From an uncultured Winogradskyella sp. (lineage in GTDB: Bacteria > Bacteroidota > Bacteroidia > Flavobacteriales > Flavobacteriaceae), in the NCBI RefSeq assembly GCF_947495255.1, contig NZ_CANLYI010000001.1, positions 486,044 through 550,043 of the forward strand: a stretch of DNA of 64,000 bases. The letters run 5' to 3'. Below, in pieces: positions 31,765-42,152 of the stretch (positions are counted from its first letter, which is position 1; every line of letters starts with the position of its first letter). Under the pieces are notes generated by a model, which was given only the letters and a program-made list of their open reading frames with translations, ran no database searches and was not told the DNA's origin. Position numbers and translations under genes: made by a program.

Positions 31765-33414
31765 TTAGTTTTGGTAAACCCATTCTCCGCCCATCTTAAT
31801 AACAGCAAAGTCTTCTGTTGTATTACTTCCGTTATATATCTCTATAGTAACGATATACTTTTGCTCTTCAGCAGCAGAAGGATCAATGTCATTTAAAACA
31901 ACAGCTACTGCTTCTAAAACCATTGGGTCTGTCCACTCTGCAACGTTTCCTGCTCTTCTATCCATATTACCGTAGTTACTCATACTACTTGTTGCATCAG
32001 GATAAGTCTCACCTAATTCAGCAGCTATTAATGTATAATCAGCAGCAGTTAATGTATATCTAATAGTATTATCTGGTACCCAAAGACCGTTTTCAAAACC
32101 AAACTGTAAAGTCGTAGAAATAGTTGACTCATGTCCAACGAATTCACCACCAGTTACAGTATATAAGTTTCCTCTTCTTTGTGCTCCACTAGAACTAGAG
32201 TAATAATCATAAATTACAAATAATTCTTCATCCTCTTGTGCATAAGGGAAGTTTAAACTTAAGAATGTTGGTAAATAGTTATCAGGCGGCACAGAACTGC
32301 CAAAGTTGTCATATTGACCTGGTTGATTGTAACCTTCACCCATTGAATCAAAATCTTTAGAGCTTAAGTAATAAACACCTTCAACTGCTTCCCAAGAACC
32401 ACCTGAATACATAAAGTATTCTCCTTTAGAGTTAGTATCACCTGTTGCTCCTAAAGTTTTAATAGCCATACTTTCAATTCTCCATCTTCCAGCATCAGAA
32501 TCTGTAGACTCATATTTAAAAGCTATATTGATTGTTTCACCATCATATGCAGAAAAATCATAATCTTCTGAAGAAGCCATATCACCAGTTGCAGGATTAG
32601 CTAATGTAATTTCATCCCAAGTTGTTGTTAAAACATCACCTGTATAGTCGGTTGAAACCATTATTTTAAGTAATGATGCATCACCTGCATAATCAAGTTC
32701 ATGAGTAATTTGAAACTTAAGATCACTTTCAGAAGATAAATCTATCGAAGGAGAGACTAACCATTCCGTATTTGCAACTTGTCCACCAAAATAACTATTA
32801 CCTTGAACGTAACCTGTTTCTGATGTCCAAACTTCATCAGCGCCAAACTCTTCACCAATCGTAAAGCCTTCCATACTTCCAGCGAAGTTGTAAGCAACTA
32901 AGTCTGCCAATCCTACTACTGGAGTCTCAGTATATTGATCATACTTTGCTAAAATCACTTGTCCTTCTGCAGGACTAGTAACCTGAGCATCTAATATTGC
33001 AGGAATCTCATTAGTTGCATTTACATCTGGATAAAATCCGAAAGCATCACTGCCTGTAGTTGCATAATCAGAGTTTGTAAATTCATAAATATCTGATGAT
33101 GTAAAATCACTAACACCTTCTGCATTACCAATATATAACTCATAACCAACTACAACAGAAGAACCTTCTCCCCAAAATGGATATTTATCAGCCAAGAAAC
33201 CTGGCAATAATGTCTTTGCTTCATCAATTGAATTAAAGCTACCATAGCTTAATTCTAATTCGTCATAATCATCACTTACAAGAGTGTAAGATTCAGAACC
33301 TACAATAGGCTCGGCTGATGAATCTAATCCGTCATAAATATCTTCCATAGGATTACAACCGATCAAGGTTATACCTAAAATTGCTAAACAATAAATTATT
33401 CTTTTCATTTTCAT
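31765..33414 (-). CDS. Choice-of-anchor J-type surface lipoprotein paired with a TonB receptor
   Basis: A 549-residue, very acidic lipoprotein. Signal and lipobox: I-I-Y-C-L-A-I-L-G-I-T-L-I-G-C (Cys about residue 20). The centre (about residues 170-320), with Y-N-F-A-G-S-M-E-G-F, N-T-E-W-L-V-S-P-S-I-D-L-S and I-A-F-K-Y-E-S-T-D-S-D-A-G-R-W-R-I-E, is a choice-of-anchor-J/cleaved-adhesin-like jelly roll. It follows the TonB receptor by 6 bases on the same strand, so it takes the place SusD has in glycan systems, without SusD homology. Substrate not predictable. Confidence 0.8.
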   Translation of the reverse strand: MKMKRIIYCLAILGITLIGCNPMEDIYDGLDSSAEPIVGSESYTLVSDDYDELELSYGSFNSIDEAKTLLPGFLADKYPFWGEGSSVVVGYELYIGNAEGVSDFTSSDIYEFTNSDYATTGSDAFGFYPDVNATNEIPAILDAQVTSPAEGQVILAKYDQYTETPVVGLADLVAYNFAGSMEGFTIGEEFGADEVWTSETGYVQGNSYFGGQVANTEWLVSPSIDLSSESDLKFQITHELDYAGDASLLKIMVSTDYTGDVLTTTWDEITLANPATGDMASSEDYDFSAYDGETINIAFKYESTDSDAGRWRIESMAIKTLGATGDTNSKGEYFMYSGGSWEAVEGVYYLSSKDFDSMGEGYNQPGQYDNFGSSVPPDNYLPTFLSLNFPYAQEDEELFVIYDYYSSSSGAQRRGNLYTVTGGEFVGHESTISTTLQFGFENGLWVPDNTIRYTLTAADYTLIAAELGETYPDATSSMSNYGNMDRRAGNVAEWTDPMVLEAVAVVLNDIDPSAAEEQKYIVTIEIYNGSNTTEDFAVIKMGGEWVYQN

Positions 33415-33420
33415 AATTTT

Positions 33421-35955
33421 TTAAAAATTAACTTTTAACCCAACACTATAAGTTCTACCAGGACCAAAATAAACTTGAGCCGTATTAGAAGTTCCATCTA
33501 AGTCATTAGCATCAGAAACGTACTCTGTATTGAAAGCATTATTTACTTTACCTATTAAAGTAGCATCAAATGAACCCATTTCAAAACTATGTCTTAAACC
33601 GATATCAAATAATCCAAAATCAGGAAGTTTCCATACATCTGGTAAATCTAAACTACCTCTATTTGTTACATCATAAGAAGAGTAGTTATCTCCTGCAAAG
33701 TTATAATCAACATAAATGTTAGACTTAGATGCTAATTTATAATTGACACCTAAAGCAAATGTTGTTTGAGCAACATCACCTACTTTTAAATCCTCAGCAT
33801 ATACCTCAACTACATCAATAACATCACCTGCTTGATCTCTAATATCTGCAGAAACATTACTTTTCCATTGCCAGTCTCCTAAAGAAGCCATACCAGTTAC
33901 TGTAATTTTATCAGTTGCTCTATATCTAAAATCGATTTCAAGACCTTGGTGTAATGCATCAATTCCTTGTAAGTTATAGAAAAATAAATCTTCACCTGTA
34001 CCAATTGAGCCACCAAGTGATTTATCTAACCAATTTGTGTAATAAACATTTACATTAGCACTAAGTTTTTCACCTCGGAAACCGTAACCTAATTCTGCAC
34101 TAAATACTTTTTCGTTTACTGCATCTGCATTCGGTACAATTCCGTCTTCATCTAAAAATACATCATCTAAAAATGGTGCTTTAGAAAAGTAACCTACATT
34201 AACAAAAACATTATTGTTTCCGTCTAAGTTATAGTTACCACCACCTTTAATACCATAACCAGTAAAGTTTACTGCTTCAGAAGATCTACTTCCTGTAATA
34301 GTATTATTCATATATTCTTTCTGCTTGTAGTTACTGTTAGAAACATCTGCTGCTACAAACAAGTTTACAGACTCATTAACTTGGTATTCTGCTTGTCCAA
34401 AAAGACCATATCTTAACACAACACCATCGTAATCTTTGTTGTATCTATCACCAACTTTAAGAGGCTTACCAAAAGCAAAAGTATCAGTTTCATTATCTAA
34501 GAAAAACTGTCCTCCTAATAAATCATCTACTTGGTACCAGTGAGAACCAACATAAGAACGACCATCAAGACCACCAGAAATTGTTAAGTTATCATTGATT
34601 TTATTTTTATACGTAGATAATATACCGTACCACTCATGAGAGTTTCTAGAAGAAGAAATAATATCAGAAGAACCATTTACTCCATTTGCACGGTTTTCCT
34701 CAATTACTTTATCAAAATCAATTGGTGTTAATCCAGAAGATCCAATTCTATAATCATCAGATCCAATTTTAGAACCTTCATCTCTACGTCCACCACCTGA
34801 ACCAAAAGAAGCGTATACTGCTGTTGATAATGCAGAGTTATCATTAATATTCCACAAATGATTTATAGACATTTGAGGTTTGTGATAAAAGTTATATGAT
34901 TGATGATATACTTCACCATTTTTATAACCCCAATCTCTGTTCGCTTTTTGAGGACCAGAATCTGTATCTTGTAATTCCGCAATTGTAGAACGGTTATAAC
35001 GTTGACCATGTTCTTGTTGTGCTCCAAACGCAGTAAATGAAACCCTATGTGCATCATTTATTTGTTGCGTTAAACTTAAAAAGTAGTTGTATCCTGAAAA
35101 CTCAGTTCCATCAACATAACCGTCACCTGCAATTTTAGATGCGCTAACTGTTGCACCAAAACCCTTATCAGATAAACCTGTAGAATAGGTCATTCCATAT
35201 TTTAAATAACCATCGTTTGCAATACTAGTTCCAAAGCTACCACCTTGCTCTGCGTCAGTTGTTTTTGTAATAATATTAATTGTACCACCTACAGAAGCTA
35301 CAGCTACTTTTGATGCACCTAAACCTCTTTGTACTTGTAATGTAGAAGTTACATCACCTAAACCAGCCCAGTTACTCCAGTAAACAGCACCGTTTTCCAT
35401 ATCATTGACAGGAACACCGTTAATCATTACAGCTACATTTTCAGAACTAAATCCTCTAAGATTAATTCTACTGTCTCCATAACCACCACCTTGTCTTGTT
35501 GCATAAACACCAGGAGTTGATTTTAAAATTTCAGGGAATTCTTGTGTACCTAACTTAATAGCAATTTCTTCTGCTTTTATAGTTGAAACGGCAACAGGAG
35601 TTTTTCTGTCTACAGCAACAGAAGCCACAATCATAATTTCGTCTAAACCTACATTGCTAGACATTAATTTAATTGTTCCTAAATCTGTATCTCCACTAAA
35701 TGCAATAGTTTGAGACACAAAACCTACGTAAGAGATTATTACTTCTCCAGATTTTAAATCAGTTTTCAAAGTAAATTCACCATCAAAATTTGTAGTTGCA
35801 CCATTTGTTGTTCCTTTTACTACAATATTAGCACCAGGAAGTGGTGAGCTCATGTCACTATCAATTATTTTACCCGTTATAGTGGTTTGGGCATATGCAA
35901 ATGTTGTTAAACATGTTAAAACAACAAAACATAAAAAATGACTAAATTTTTTCAT
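33421..35955 (-). CDS. TonB-dependent receptor (carboxypeptidase-like N-terminal domain)
   Basis: An 844-residue outer-membrane transporter: signal peptide ending F-A-Y-A-Q, a carboxypeptidase-D-like domain (T-I-T-G-K-I-I-D, L-P-G-A-N-I-V-V-K-G-T-T-N-G), a plug with I-N-L-R-G-F-S-S-E-N-V-A-V-M-I-N-G-V-P-V-N-D-M-E-N, and a barrel ending V-G-L-K-V-N-F. It has SusC-like features but no SusD partner. It heads a two-gene unit with the lipoprotein at 31765. A -7 box lies at 35997-35990. Confidence 0.93.
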   Translation of the reverse strand: MKKFSHFLCFVVLTCLTTFAYAQTTITGKIIDSDMSSPLPGANIVVKGTTNGATTNFDGEFTLKTDLKSGEVIISYVGFVSQTIAFSGDTDLGTIKLMSSNVGLDEIMIVASVAVDRKTPVAVSTIKAEEIAIKLGTQEFPEILKSTPGVYATRQGGGYGDSRINLRGFSSENVAVMINGVPVNDMENGAVYWSNWAGLGDVTSTLQVQRGLGASKVAVASVGGTINIITKTTDAEQGGSFGTSIANDGYLKYGMTYSTGLSDKGFGATVSASKIAGDGYVDGTEFSGYNYFLSLTQQINDAHRVSFTAFGAQQEHGQRYNRSTIAELQDTDSGPQKANRDWGYKNGEVYHQSYNFYHKPQMSINHLWNINDNSALSTAVYASFGSGGGRRDEGSKIGSDDYRIGSSGLTPIDFDKVIEENRANGVNGSSDIISSSRNSHEWYGILSTYKNKINDNLTISGGLDGRSYVGSHWYQVDDLLGGQFFLDNETDTFAFGKPLKVGDRYNKDYDGVVLRYGLFGQAEYQVNESVNLFVAADVSNSNYKQKEYMNNTITGSRSSEAVNFTGYGIKGGGNYNLDGNNNVFVNVGYFSKAPFLDDVFLDEDGIVPNADAVNEKVFSAELGYGFRGEKLSANVNVYYTNWLDKSLGGSIGTGEDLFFYNLQGIDALHQGLEIDFRYRATDKITVTGMASLGDWQWKSNVSADIRDQAGDVIDVVEVYAEDLKVGDVAQTTFALGVNYKLASKSNIYVDYNFAGDNYSSYDVTNRGSLDLPDVWKLPDFGLFDIGLRHSFEMGSFDATLIGKVNNAFNTEYVSDANDLDGTSNTAQVYFGPGRTYSVGLKVNF

Positions 35956-35989
35956 ATAAAATTTAAGTTAATTGGTTTTATAATTAGCG

Positions 35990-35997
35990 CAAAATTA
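35990..35997 (-). promoter_or_regulatory. -7 box TAATTTTG for the TonB receptor operon
   Basis: On the minus strand a perfect TAnnTTTG box is 34 bases before the receptor ATG (35955). The remaining 120 bases up to pgi show only A/T-rich sequence. Confidence 0.55.
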
Positions 35998-36116
35998 AAC
36001 ATTCCAACTTCTATAACATTATGAAAACGTTAACAATTAAGCAAAACGAAAATAATTATAAAATCCTCAAATTTTATGCATGCATAATAACTTTTATTAA
36101 AACTTTTTAACAATTT

Positions 36117-37763
36117 TTAACAATTGTCCTTAAAAAAAGAAATTAAATTTTGAGTAGATGTATCGTGATTGCCAACAATACCGTCTACAGTAAGTTCTTT
36201 TAAGATAGATTTTGCTAGTTGTTTACCTAACTCAACACCAAATTGATCATAGCTATAAATATTCCAAATAATTCCTTGTACAAAAATCTTATGTTCATAC
36301 ATAGCAATTAGTTTTCCTAAACTTTCTGGAGATAACTTTTGAATTAATAAAGATGTCGTAGGTTTATTACCTTCAAATACTTTAAAGGCTAAAAGTTGCT
36401 TTATCTCTTCGTCTGATGCAGATTGTTCTTTTAATTCTGATAAAACTTCAGATTCCGTTTTACCATTCATTAATGCTTCTGTTTGCGCAAAATAATTAGA
36501 CATCAATTTATTATGATGGTCTTTATTACCATATAAAGACTCAACATAACCTATAAAATCCGTTGGAATCAATTTTGTTCCTTGGTGAATTAACTGAAAG
36601 AATGCATGTTGAGAGTTAGTACCTGGTTCTCCCCAAATTAAAGTTCCCGTTTGATAGTTGACTTTCTTTCCATCTCTATCAACACTTTTACCATTACTCT
36701 CCATTATACCTTGTTGAAGGTAGGTTGCAAACTGATTTAAGTATTGTGTATATGGAATTATAGCTTCACTTTCAGATTCAAAAAAGTTATTGTACCAAAC
36801 CGTTAATAATGCTGAAATTACAGGAATATTATCATTAAAATCAGTAGTCTTAAAATGTTCATCCATTTTGTGCGCACCTTCTAAAAGACTTTCAAAATGC
36901 TTATAACCTACAGCTAAACTTATAGACAAACCTACAGCACTCCACAGTGAAAAACGACCACCAACCCAATCCTTCATTGGGAAAATATTAGCTTCATCAA
37001 TTCCGAAGTTTTTAACGCTTTCAATATTTGTAGAAACAGCAACAAAATGGCTTGCAACAGCTTCTTTTGGTTGAGATTCTAAAAACCAAGCTCTAATTGA
37101 ATTTGCATTAGACAATGTTTCTTGAGTTGTAAAAGTTTTTGATACAATAACAAATAGGGTTGTCTCAGGGTTTAAGTTCTTAATAACCTCTTGGTAATGG
37201 TCACCATCGACATTACTAACAAAATGTGTGCTTAAATGATTTTTATAAAACTGAAGTGCATCTACAACCATAGCTGGTCCAAGATCAGAACCACCAATAC
37301 CTATATTAACAATATCAGTTATAGCTTTACCAGTATGTCCTTTATGTTCTCCACTGACTACAGAATTTGTAAAACCTTCTATTTTTTTCTTTACTTCATG
37401 TACTTCAGGAATTACGTTTTCACCATCAACTAAAACAGTTGCATCCTTTGGCGCTCTTAAAGCTGTATGCAAAACGGCTCTGCCTTCTGTGGCATTAATA
37501 ATATCACCATCAAAATATTTTGAAATTGCATCTTTTAAATCAAGCTCATTTGCTAATTCAATTAACAAATCAACAGTTTCTTTTGTGACCCTATTTTTAG
37601 AAAAATCGACATAAAAATCTTCCCACGTTAAGGTTAATTCATCTGCCCTATTAGCATCAGAACTAAACATATCTTTTAAATGCTGAGATTTAATAGTTTC
37701 AAAATGTGCTTGCAATTTTTTCCAAGCTTCTGTTGTGGTTGGGTTCGTTGATTTTAATGCCAT
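36117..37763 (-). CDS. pgi: Glucose-6-phosphate isomerase
   Basis: A 548-residue cytoplasmic enzyme interconverting glucose-6-phosphate and fructose-6-phosphate. Family motifs: [12 protein letters not shown] (phosphate loop), [34 protein letters not shown], and the E-S-N-G-K-S-V near residue 350; [15 protein letters not shown] carries the catalytic His. It follows the M23 peptidase after 8 bases and is the last gene of that run. Confidence 0.97.
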   Translation of the reverse strand: MALKSTNPTTTEAWKKLQAHFETIKSQHLKDMFSSDANRADELTLTWEDFYVDFSKNRVTKETVDLLIELANELDLKDAISKYFDGDIINATEGRAVLHTALRAPKDATVLVDGENVIPEVHEVKKKIEGFTNSVVSGEHKGHTGKAITDIVNIGIGGSDLGPAMVVDALQFYKNHLSTHFVSNVDGDHYQEVIKNLNPETTLFVIVSKTFTTQETLSNANSIRAWFLESQPKEAVASHFVAVSTNIESVKNFGIDEANIFPMKDWVGGRFSLWSAVGLSISLAVGYKHFESLLEGAHKMDEHFKTTDFNDNIPVISALLTVWYNNFFESESEAIIPYTQYLNQFATYLQQGIMESNGKSVDRDGKKVNYQTGTLIWGEPGTNSQHAFFQLIHQGTKLIPTDFIGYVESLYGNKDHHNKLMSNYFAQTEALMNGKTESEVLSELKEQSASDEEIKQLLAFKVFEGNKPTTSLLIQKLSPESLGKLIAMYEHKIFVQGIIWNIYSYDQFGVELGKQLAKSILKELTVDGIVGNHDTSTQNLISFFKDNC

Positions 37764-37771
37764 TATTTTAG

Positions 37772-39079
37772 TTATAAAATTGGATCTTCAGTTATTGTGT
37801 TTTCTTTTATTTTTGGTTCCGCCTCCAAGAAAAAGATATCATCTAATCGTTGTTTTATAGGCTTAACGTATTCGAGGTATTTAATTTTTAAGCTATCTGA
37901 AATAGGTTTTGCTTCTGGCAATTTCTGTTTAAATGGATCTACTTGTTTTCCATTTTTCCAGAAACGATAGCACACATGTGGACCACCCGTATTACCTGTC
38001 ATACCAACATACCCAATAACATCTCCTTGTTTTACAAACTCTCCTTTTTTTACGGCTTGTCTGCTCATGTGCAAATACTGAGTACTGTACGTATCATTAT
38101 GCCTTATTTTAACAAATTTTCCGTTTCCACCACGTCTTGTAGATTCTACAACAGTTCCGTTTGCTGTTGCCATAATTGGCGTACCAATAGGTGCAGCAAA
38201 ATCAGTTCCTTTATGTGGACGAACTTTATAGCCATAAACAGCGATTCGTCTTTTTAGATTATAACGCGATGATATTCTACTAAACTGAACAGGCGCTTTT
38301 AAAAATGCACGTCTTAAATTCTTAGCGTCTTCATTAAAATAATCCACTATTCCTTTTATAGAATCTGTTTCAAATTCAAAAGCATATAAAGAATCACCAT
38401 TATGCTCAAAATATGCTGCTTTTACATTATGAACACCTGCATAAATAGAATCATCAATAAACTTATCTGTGTATATAACTTTAAATCTATCACCTTTTTG
38501 CAGTCGTCTAAAATCAATAGTCCAAGCATAAATTTCATCTGCCATTTTGTAAGCCAACTTCTGACTTAAACCTTTATCTTCCAAAGTTGAAGAAATACTA
38601 CTTTCTATAATACCTGTTGCTGTTTTTTCAACATAAGTGACGGGTTTTTTACTTCTATAAGCTTGAATGGAATCTCTAAAATCAATAACAACATAATCTT
38701 CTAAGTTGTTTTGATAAATAAATGTTGTAGGCTTCTGAATGCTATCTTTTAAATTTTTCTTAGCATAAAGTAAGGTATATGGTTTACCTACTTGAAGTTT
38801 TCTGATATCAAACGTATCTTTTGCTTTTTCAGCAATTTGAAAAATATCAGGATACCCAATATTATTACGTTCTAAGATTACACCAAACGTATCACCACTT
38901 TTAATGGTGTCACGTTTAAATTCATAGTTTTTACGATCAAACCCAAATTCAAGAATTTTTTCTTCTTCAACTATTTCAGCAAGTTCTTTGTTGTATTCTA
39001 TTTCCACTGAATTATCTTCCTTGCAAGCAAAAATACTTATAGCAATTACTACTATTACGGTTAATGGTTTTAACTGCAT
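37772..39079 (-). CDS. M23-family cell-wall peptidase with HxC in place of HxH
   Basis: A 435-residue envelope protein with an N-terminal signal/lipobox-like start ([10 protein letters not shown]; Cys about residue 19), a LysM/OapA-like middle (S-G-D-T-F-G-V-I-L...), and a C-terminal LytM domain. Zinc-site residues are H289 and D293 (H-K-G-T-D), and [18 protein letters not shown] with H368. The usual second His of HxH is C370 here, which could still bind zinc. Relatives trim peptidoglycan cross-links. It lies 12 bases after the dioxygenase gene. Confidence 0.9.
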   Translation of the reverse strand: MQLKPLTVIVVIAISIFACKEDNSVEIEYNKELAEIVEEEKILEFGFDRKNYEFKRDTIKSGDTFGVILERNNIGYPDIFQIAEKAKDTFDIRKLQVGKPYTLLYAKKNLKDSIQKPTTFIYQNNLEDYVVIDFRDSIQAYRSKKPVTYVEKTATGIIESSISSTLEDKGLSQKLAYKMADEIYAWTIDFRRLQKGDRFKVIYTDKFIDDSIYAGVHNVKAAYFEHNGDSLYAFEFETDSIKGIVDYFNEDAKNLRRAFLKAPVQFSRISSRYNLKRRIAVYGYKVRPHKGTDFAAPIGTPIMATANGTVVESTRRGGNGKFVKIRHNDTYSTQYLHMSRQAVKKGEFVKQGDVIGYVGMTGNTGGPHVCYRFWKNGKQVDPFKQKLPEAKPISDSLKIKYLEYVKPIKQRLDDIFFLEAEPKIKENTITEDPIL

Positions 39080-39091
39080 TAATTAAGCTAA

Positions 39092-40024
39092 TTATAAATT
39101 ATTTCCCCAATTTTCAATTTCGTCTGCACTCCACAATTCCGGAAAGAAAATGCGTTTCTGGTATTTTGGATGCATATATTTTTTCCAATCACTTCCACCA
39201 GTAGCTTCACCATCACCAATACCACTATCTATATAATGTTTAGCAGCATTGTAATGAGCCATTACCCAAGAAACATTTACAGTATAATCGTAATGTTTCA
39301 TAGCTTTTATAAGCTCTTCATTTTTCTGGTCTTTTACAGGAAGTTCTTTAAAACGTGTCCAAAGATTCTTAGTGTTATAGGTTTTCATAAACCTTAAAAA
39401 TTCATCCTTATAACGTTTTTCAAAATTAACTAAAAGCGTCGATTTTTTTCCTGTTTTATGATCTTTTCCTGCGGCTTGCCAATATAAGTGCTCAAAAGCA
39501 TGCGTAAAAGGTGTATCTCTATCTATATCTTTCCTAAATCTATAATCGATAAGATTAATCAATTCGGTAGATGAAAATTCAATAAATCTATATTGCGCAC
39601 TTTGAAAACCACTTGCAGGCGTTAATGTATATCTAAATTTCATATACTGTTCAACTTCCATACCTTCTCTCATAATATTGAAAGATGTAGACAGCATATC
39701 GAAATATCGACTAATTCGCATAAGCTTGTTTTCAAAGAAGGTAACATCTAAATCTTCTTTTTCTGCTACTTGAGAAATTTCCCAAAGTATCATTTTAAAA
39801 ATCAACTCATTAATTTGATGATAAGCAATAAATACCATTTCATCTGGTAGCGTTGTGCGTTGTATCTGTAAATTCAATAACGCATCTGTCTGTATATAAT
39901 CCCAATATGTAATCGGCTTGCTATATAGCAAGCCGTATAAATGGTCGTCTGTATCTTGATCAATTTTTGTATACTTCTCTTGAAGTTCTTTTATAATTTC
40001 ATCGTAATTAGCTTGTTCTGCCAT
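39092..40024 (-). CDS. Tryptophan 2,3-dioxygenase family protein
   Basis: A 310-residue heme dioxygenase. It shows F-I-A-Y-H-Q-I-N-E-L-I-F-K, the substrate-pocket region corresponding to F-x-x-x-H-Q-x-x-E-L-x-F-K in TDO, and the loop F-R-Y-T-L-T-P-A-S-G-F-Q-S-A-Q-Y-R, with the substrate-binding Arg. A distal His is offered by E-H-L-Y-W-Q-A-A-G or H-Y-N-A-A-K-H-Y-I. TDO opens the indole ring to N-formylkynurenine. Downstream kynurenine genes are not in this window. It lies 13 bases after the DUF3108 gene. Confidence 0.88.
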   Translation of the reverse strand: MAEQANYDEIIKELQEKYTKIDQDTDDHLYGLLYSKPITYWDYIQTDALLNLQIQRTTLPDEMVFIAYHQINELIFKMILWEISQVAEKEDLDVTFFENKLMRISRYFDMLSTSFNIMREGMEVEQYMKFRYTLTPASGFQSAQYRFIEFSSTELINLIDYRFRKDIDRDTPFTHAFEHLYWQAAGKDHKTGKKSTLLVNFEKRYKDEFLRFMKTYNTKNLWTRFKELPVKDQKNEELIKAMKHYDYTVNVSWVMAHYNAAKHYIDSGIGDGEATGGSDWKKYMHPKYQKRIFFPELWSADEIENWGNNL

Positions 40025-40037
40025 ATACTAAATAATC

Positions 40038-40814
40038 TTAATATTCTATTTGAAAGGAGTGCTTTAAACCTTTAAAAGAAACCAGTTCTGCACGTAAAGA
40101 ACCTACAGCTAAATCTGCTTGTATCTTTAAAGGAATTTTGTTCTTATCTGCACTTACCCATAATGTTAAACTCTCCTCTTCTTTAAAAACCCGACCAGCC
40201 ATAACGTAAGGCCTAAACTTTAAAGTCTTTACCTTACCAAATTCGGTTTTAATAGTCTCTTCTCCTAAATATTTCAGTTTAAAGCCGTAATTTTCTTCAT
40301 CGAAAAACATATTTGTTTTTATTTCATCACCTTTCTTTAAAGATGCCATATCGATTTTATTACGCAGATGGTAATACATAGAAACCATGTCTTGCACATC
40401 TTTTTCGGTAGCTACCGTGGTAACCTTTTTCTTCTTTTTATTATGTACCTCAGCTTTTCTGTTTTTGTGATCAAATTTAATTTCGATATCTTTAGTATGC
40501 CCACCTTCGTCTATTTTTCTAATAAACTTATAAGGCACACCAGTCTCCTTATCAAAATAACTTTCATAGCGATCCTTTACTTTAAAAAACCATTTTATTG
40601 CTCCTGTTGTCCAACCTTTACCTACTACATGATACACTTCTTTGCCATCTAAATTAGATTCTTTGACGGTCATTGTAGCGTTTCCGGCTTTTAAAAAACC
40701 ACTATAGCTCATTTCAAATTTAAACCATTCACCATCCTGAAAAGCCGATTGCTCATCAACGCTTGTGGCTTCGATTCCTATAAAAAATAATATTATGGTA
40801 AATAAATATTTCAT
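40038..40814 (-). CDS. DUF3108 secreted protein
   Basis: A 258-residue protein with a signal peptide (M-K-Y-L-F-T-I-I-L-F-F-I-G-I-E-A) and the DUF3108 pattern: G-E-W-F-K-F-E-M-S-Y-S-G-F-L-K-A-G-N-A, Y-H-V-V-G-K-G-W-T, V-K-D-R-Y-E-S-Y-F-D, P-Y-K-F-I-R-K-I. It is probably a periplasmic beta-sandwich of unknown role. I chose the ATG at 40814, which begins the signal peptide, over one 12 codons upstream. It starts a tight set with the dioxygenase, M23 peptidase and pgi. Confidence 0.85.
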   Translation of the reverse strand: MKYLFTIILFFIGIEATSVDEQSAFQDGEWFKFEMSYSGFLKAGNATMTVKESNLDGKEVYHVVGKGWTTGAIKWFFKVKDRYESYFDKETGVPYKFIRKIDEGGHTKDIEIKFDHKNRKAEVHNKKKKKVTTVATEKDVQDMVSMYYHLRNKIDMASLKKGDEIKTNMFFDEENYGFKLKYLGEETIKTEFGKVKTLKFRPYVMAGRVFKEEESLTLWVSADKNKIPLKIQADLAVGSLRAELVSFKGLKHSFQIEY

Positions 40815-40916
40815 AACTCCTAGTTTGTAAATATAATTAATGTAACGCATTTTTAGTGTTACAATTATCTTAAATACAATTACTATTCCAAATATAACAA
40901 AACAATAAAAATCAGG

Positions 40917-42074
40917 TTAAAGCGTACCTCTTTTGGCTTGTTCTCGCTCAATAGACTCAAATAACGCTTTAAAGTTACCTGCACCAAATCCTCGTGCTCC
41001 CATTCTTTGAATAATTTCAAAGAAAAGTGTTGGTCTATCTTCTACTGGCTTTGTAAATATTTGCAGCAAATAACCTTCCTCGTCAGCATCTATCATAATA
41101 CCCAAACTTTTTAAAGTTTCAATATCTTCTCTTAGTGCATGGCTATGCTCCTCTAAGCGACCAGGAACTGCTCTATAATATTCTTCTGGTGGTGTAGATA
41201 AAAACTCAACACCTCTTGATTTTAATTTTGATACTGTTGTAATAATATCATCCGTTGCAACAGCGATATGTTGCACTCCAGACCCTTCGTAAAAGTCTAA
41301 ATACTCTTCAATCTGAGAACGTTTTTTTCCTTCTGCTGGCTCATTAATTGGAAATTTAATACGACCATTACCATTACTCATCACCTTACTCATTAATGCT
41401 GAATATTCTGTGTGAATTTGGTTATCATCAAAAGATAAAAAGTTAACAAAGCCCATAACGTCTTCATACCATTTTACCCAAGTATTCATTTCTCCCCAAC
41501 CTACATTACCAACCATGTGATCTATATATTTTAAACCTGCTGACTCTGGATTATAATCACTTTTCCATCCAACAAAACCAGGCATAAATGTGCCTGTGTA
41601 ATTTTTACGCTCTACAAACATGTGCACAGTTTCTCCGTAAGTATAGATACCAGCTCTTACAACCTCACCAAACTCATCTTTTTCAACCGTTGGTTCCATA
41701 TATGATTTTGCTCCTCGCTTTGTAGTCTCTTCATAAGATTTACGTGCATCTTCTACCCAAAGGGCTACAACTTTAACACCATCACCATGTTGAACGATGT
41801 GTTTGTTGATTTCAGATTTACTATTTAGAGGTGTTGTGAGTACTAATCGGATTTTATCTTGTTTTAAAACATAGCTCACAGAATCTTTAGAACCCGTTTC
41901 TAAACCTTTATATGCATACGATTGAAAACCAAATGCTGTTTTATAAAAGTGAGCAGCTTGTTTTGCGTTACCAACATAAAATTCTACATAATCTGTACCT
42001 AAAAGCGGCAAAAAATCTTGTGCGCCTTCGAATATTTTTTCTAAACCGTAGTTTACATTTTTAATATCTTTCAT
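40917..42074 (-). CDS. hppD: 4-hydroxyphenylpyruvate dioxygenase
   Basis: A 385-residue Fe(II) dioxygenase converting 4-hydroxyphenylpyruvate to homogentisate in tyrosine breakdown. Two VOC-type domains are visible; ligands appear in Y-I-D-H-M-V-G-N-V, G-V-Q-H-I-A-V-A-T-D-D and F-F-E-I-I-Q-R-M-G. The C-terminal helix G-A-R-G-F-G-A-G-N-F-K-A-L-F-E closes the active site. It follows hmgA on the same strand after 78 bases, so consecutive pathway steps are encoded together. Confidence 0.97.
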   Translation of the reverse strand: MKDIKNVNYGLEKIFEGAQDFLPLLGTDYVEFYVGNAKQAAHFYKTAFGFQSYAYKGLETGSKDSVSYVLKQDKIRLVLTTPLNSKSEINKHIVQHGDGVKVVALWVEDARKSYEETTKRGAKSYMEPTVEKDEFGEVVRAGIYTYGETVHMFVERKNYTGTFMPGFVGWKSDYNPESAGLKYIDHMVGNVGWGEMNTWVKWYEDVMGFVNFLSFDDNQIHTEYSALMSKVMSNGNGRIKFPINEPAEGKKRSQIEEYLDFYEGSGVQHIAVATDDIITTVSKLKSRGVEFLSTPPEEYYRAVPGRLEEHSHALREDIETLKSLGIMIDADEEGYLLQIFTKPVEDRPTLFFEIIQRMGARGFGAGNFKALFESIEREQAKRGTL

Positions 42075-42152
42075 GTTAAAAGCCCATATTAACCTTCACA
42101 GAGAAAGGAACTCAAATTTGGGAGTGTTGAGTTTTTATTTAATTTAGTTTTT

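Noticed and set aside
33421..35955. SusC/SusD glycan-uptake pair
   Set aside because: The partner lipoprotein lacks SusD features and no glycoside hydrolase or regulator lies nearby.
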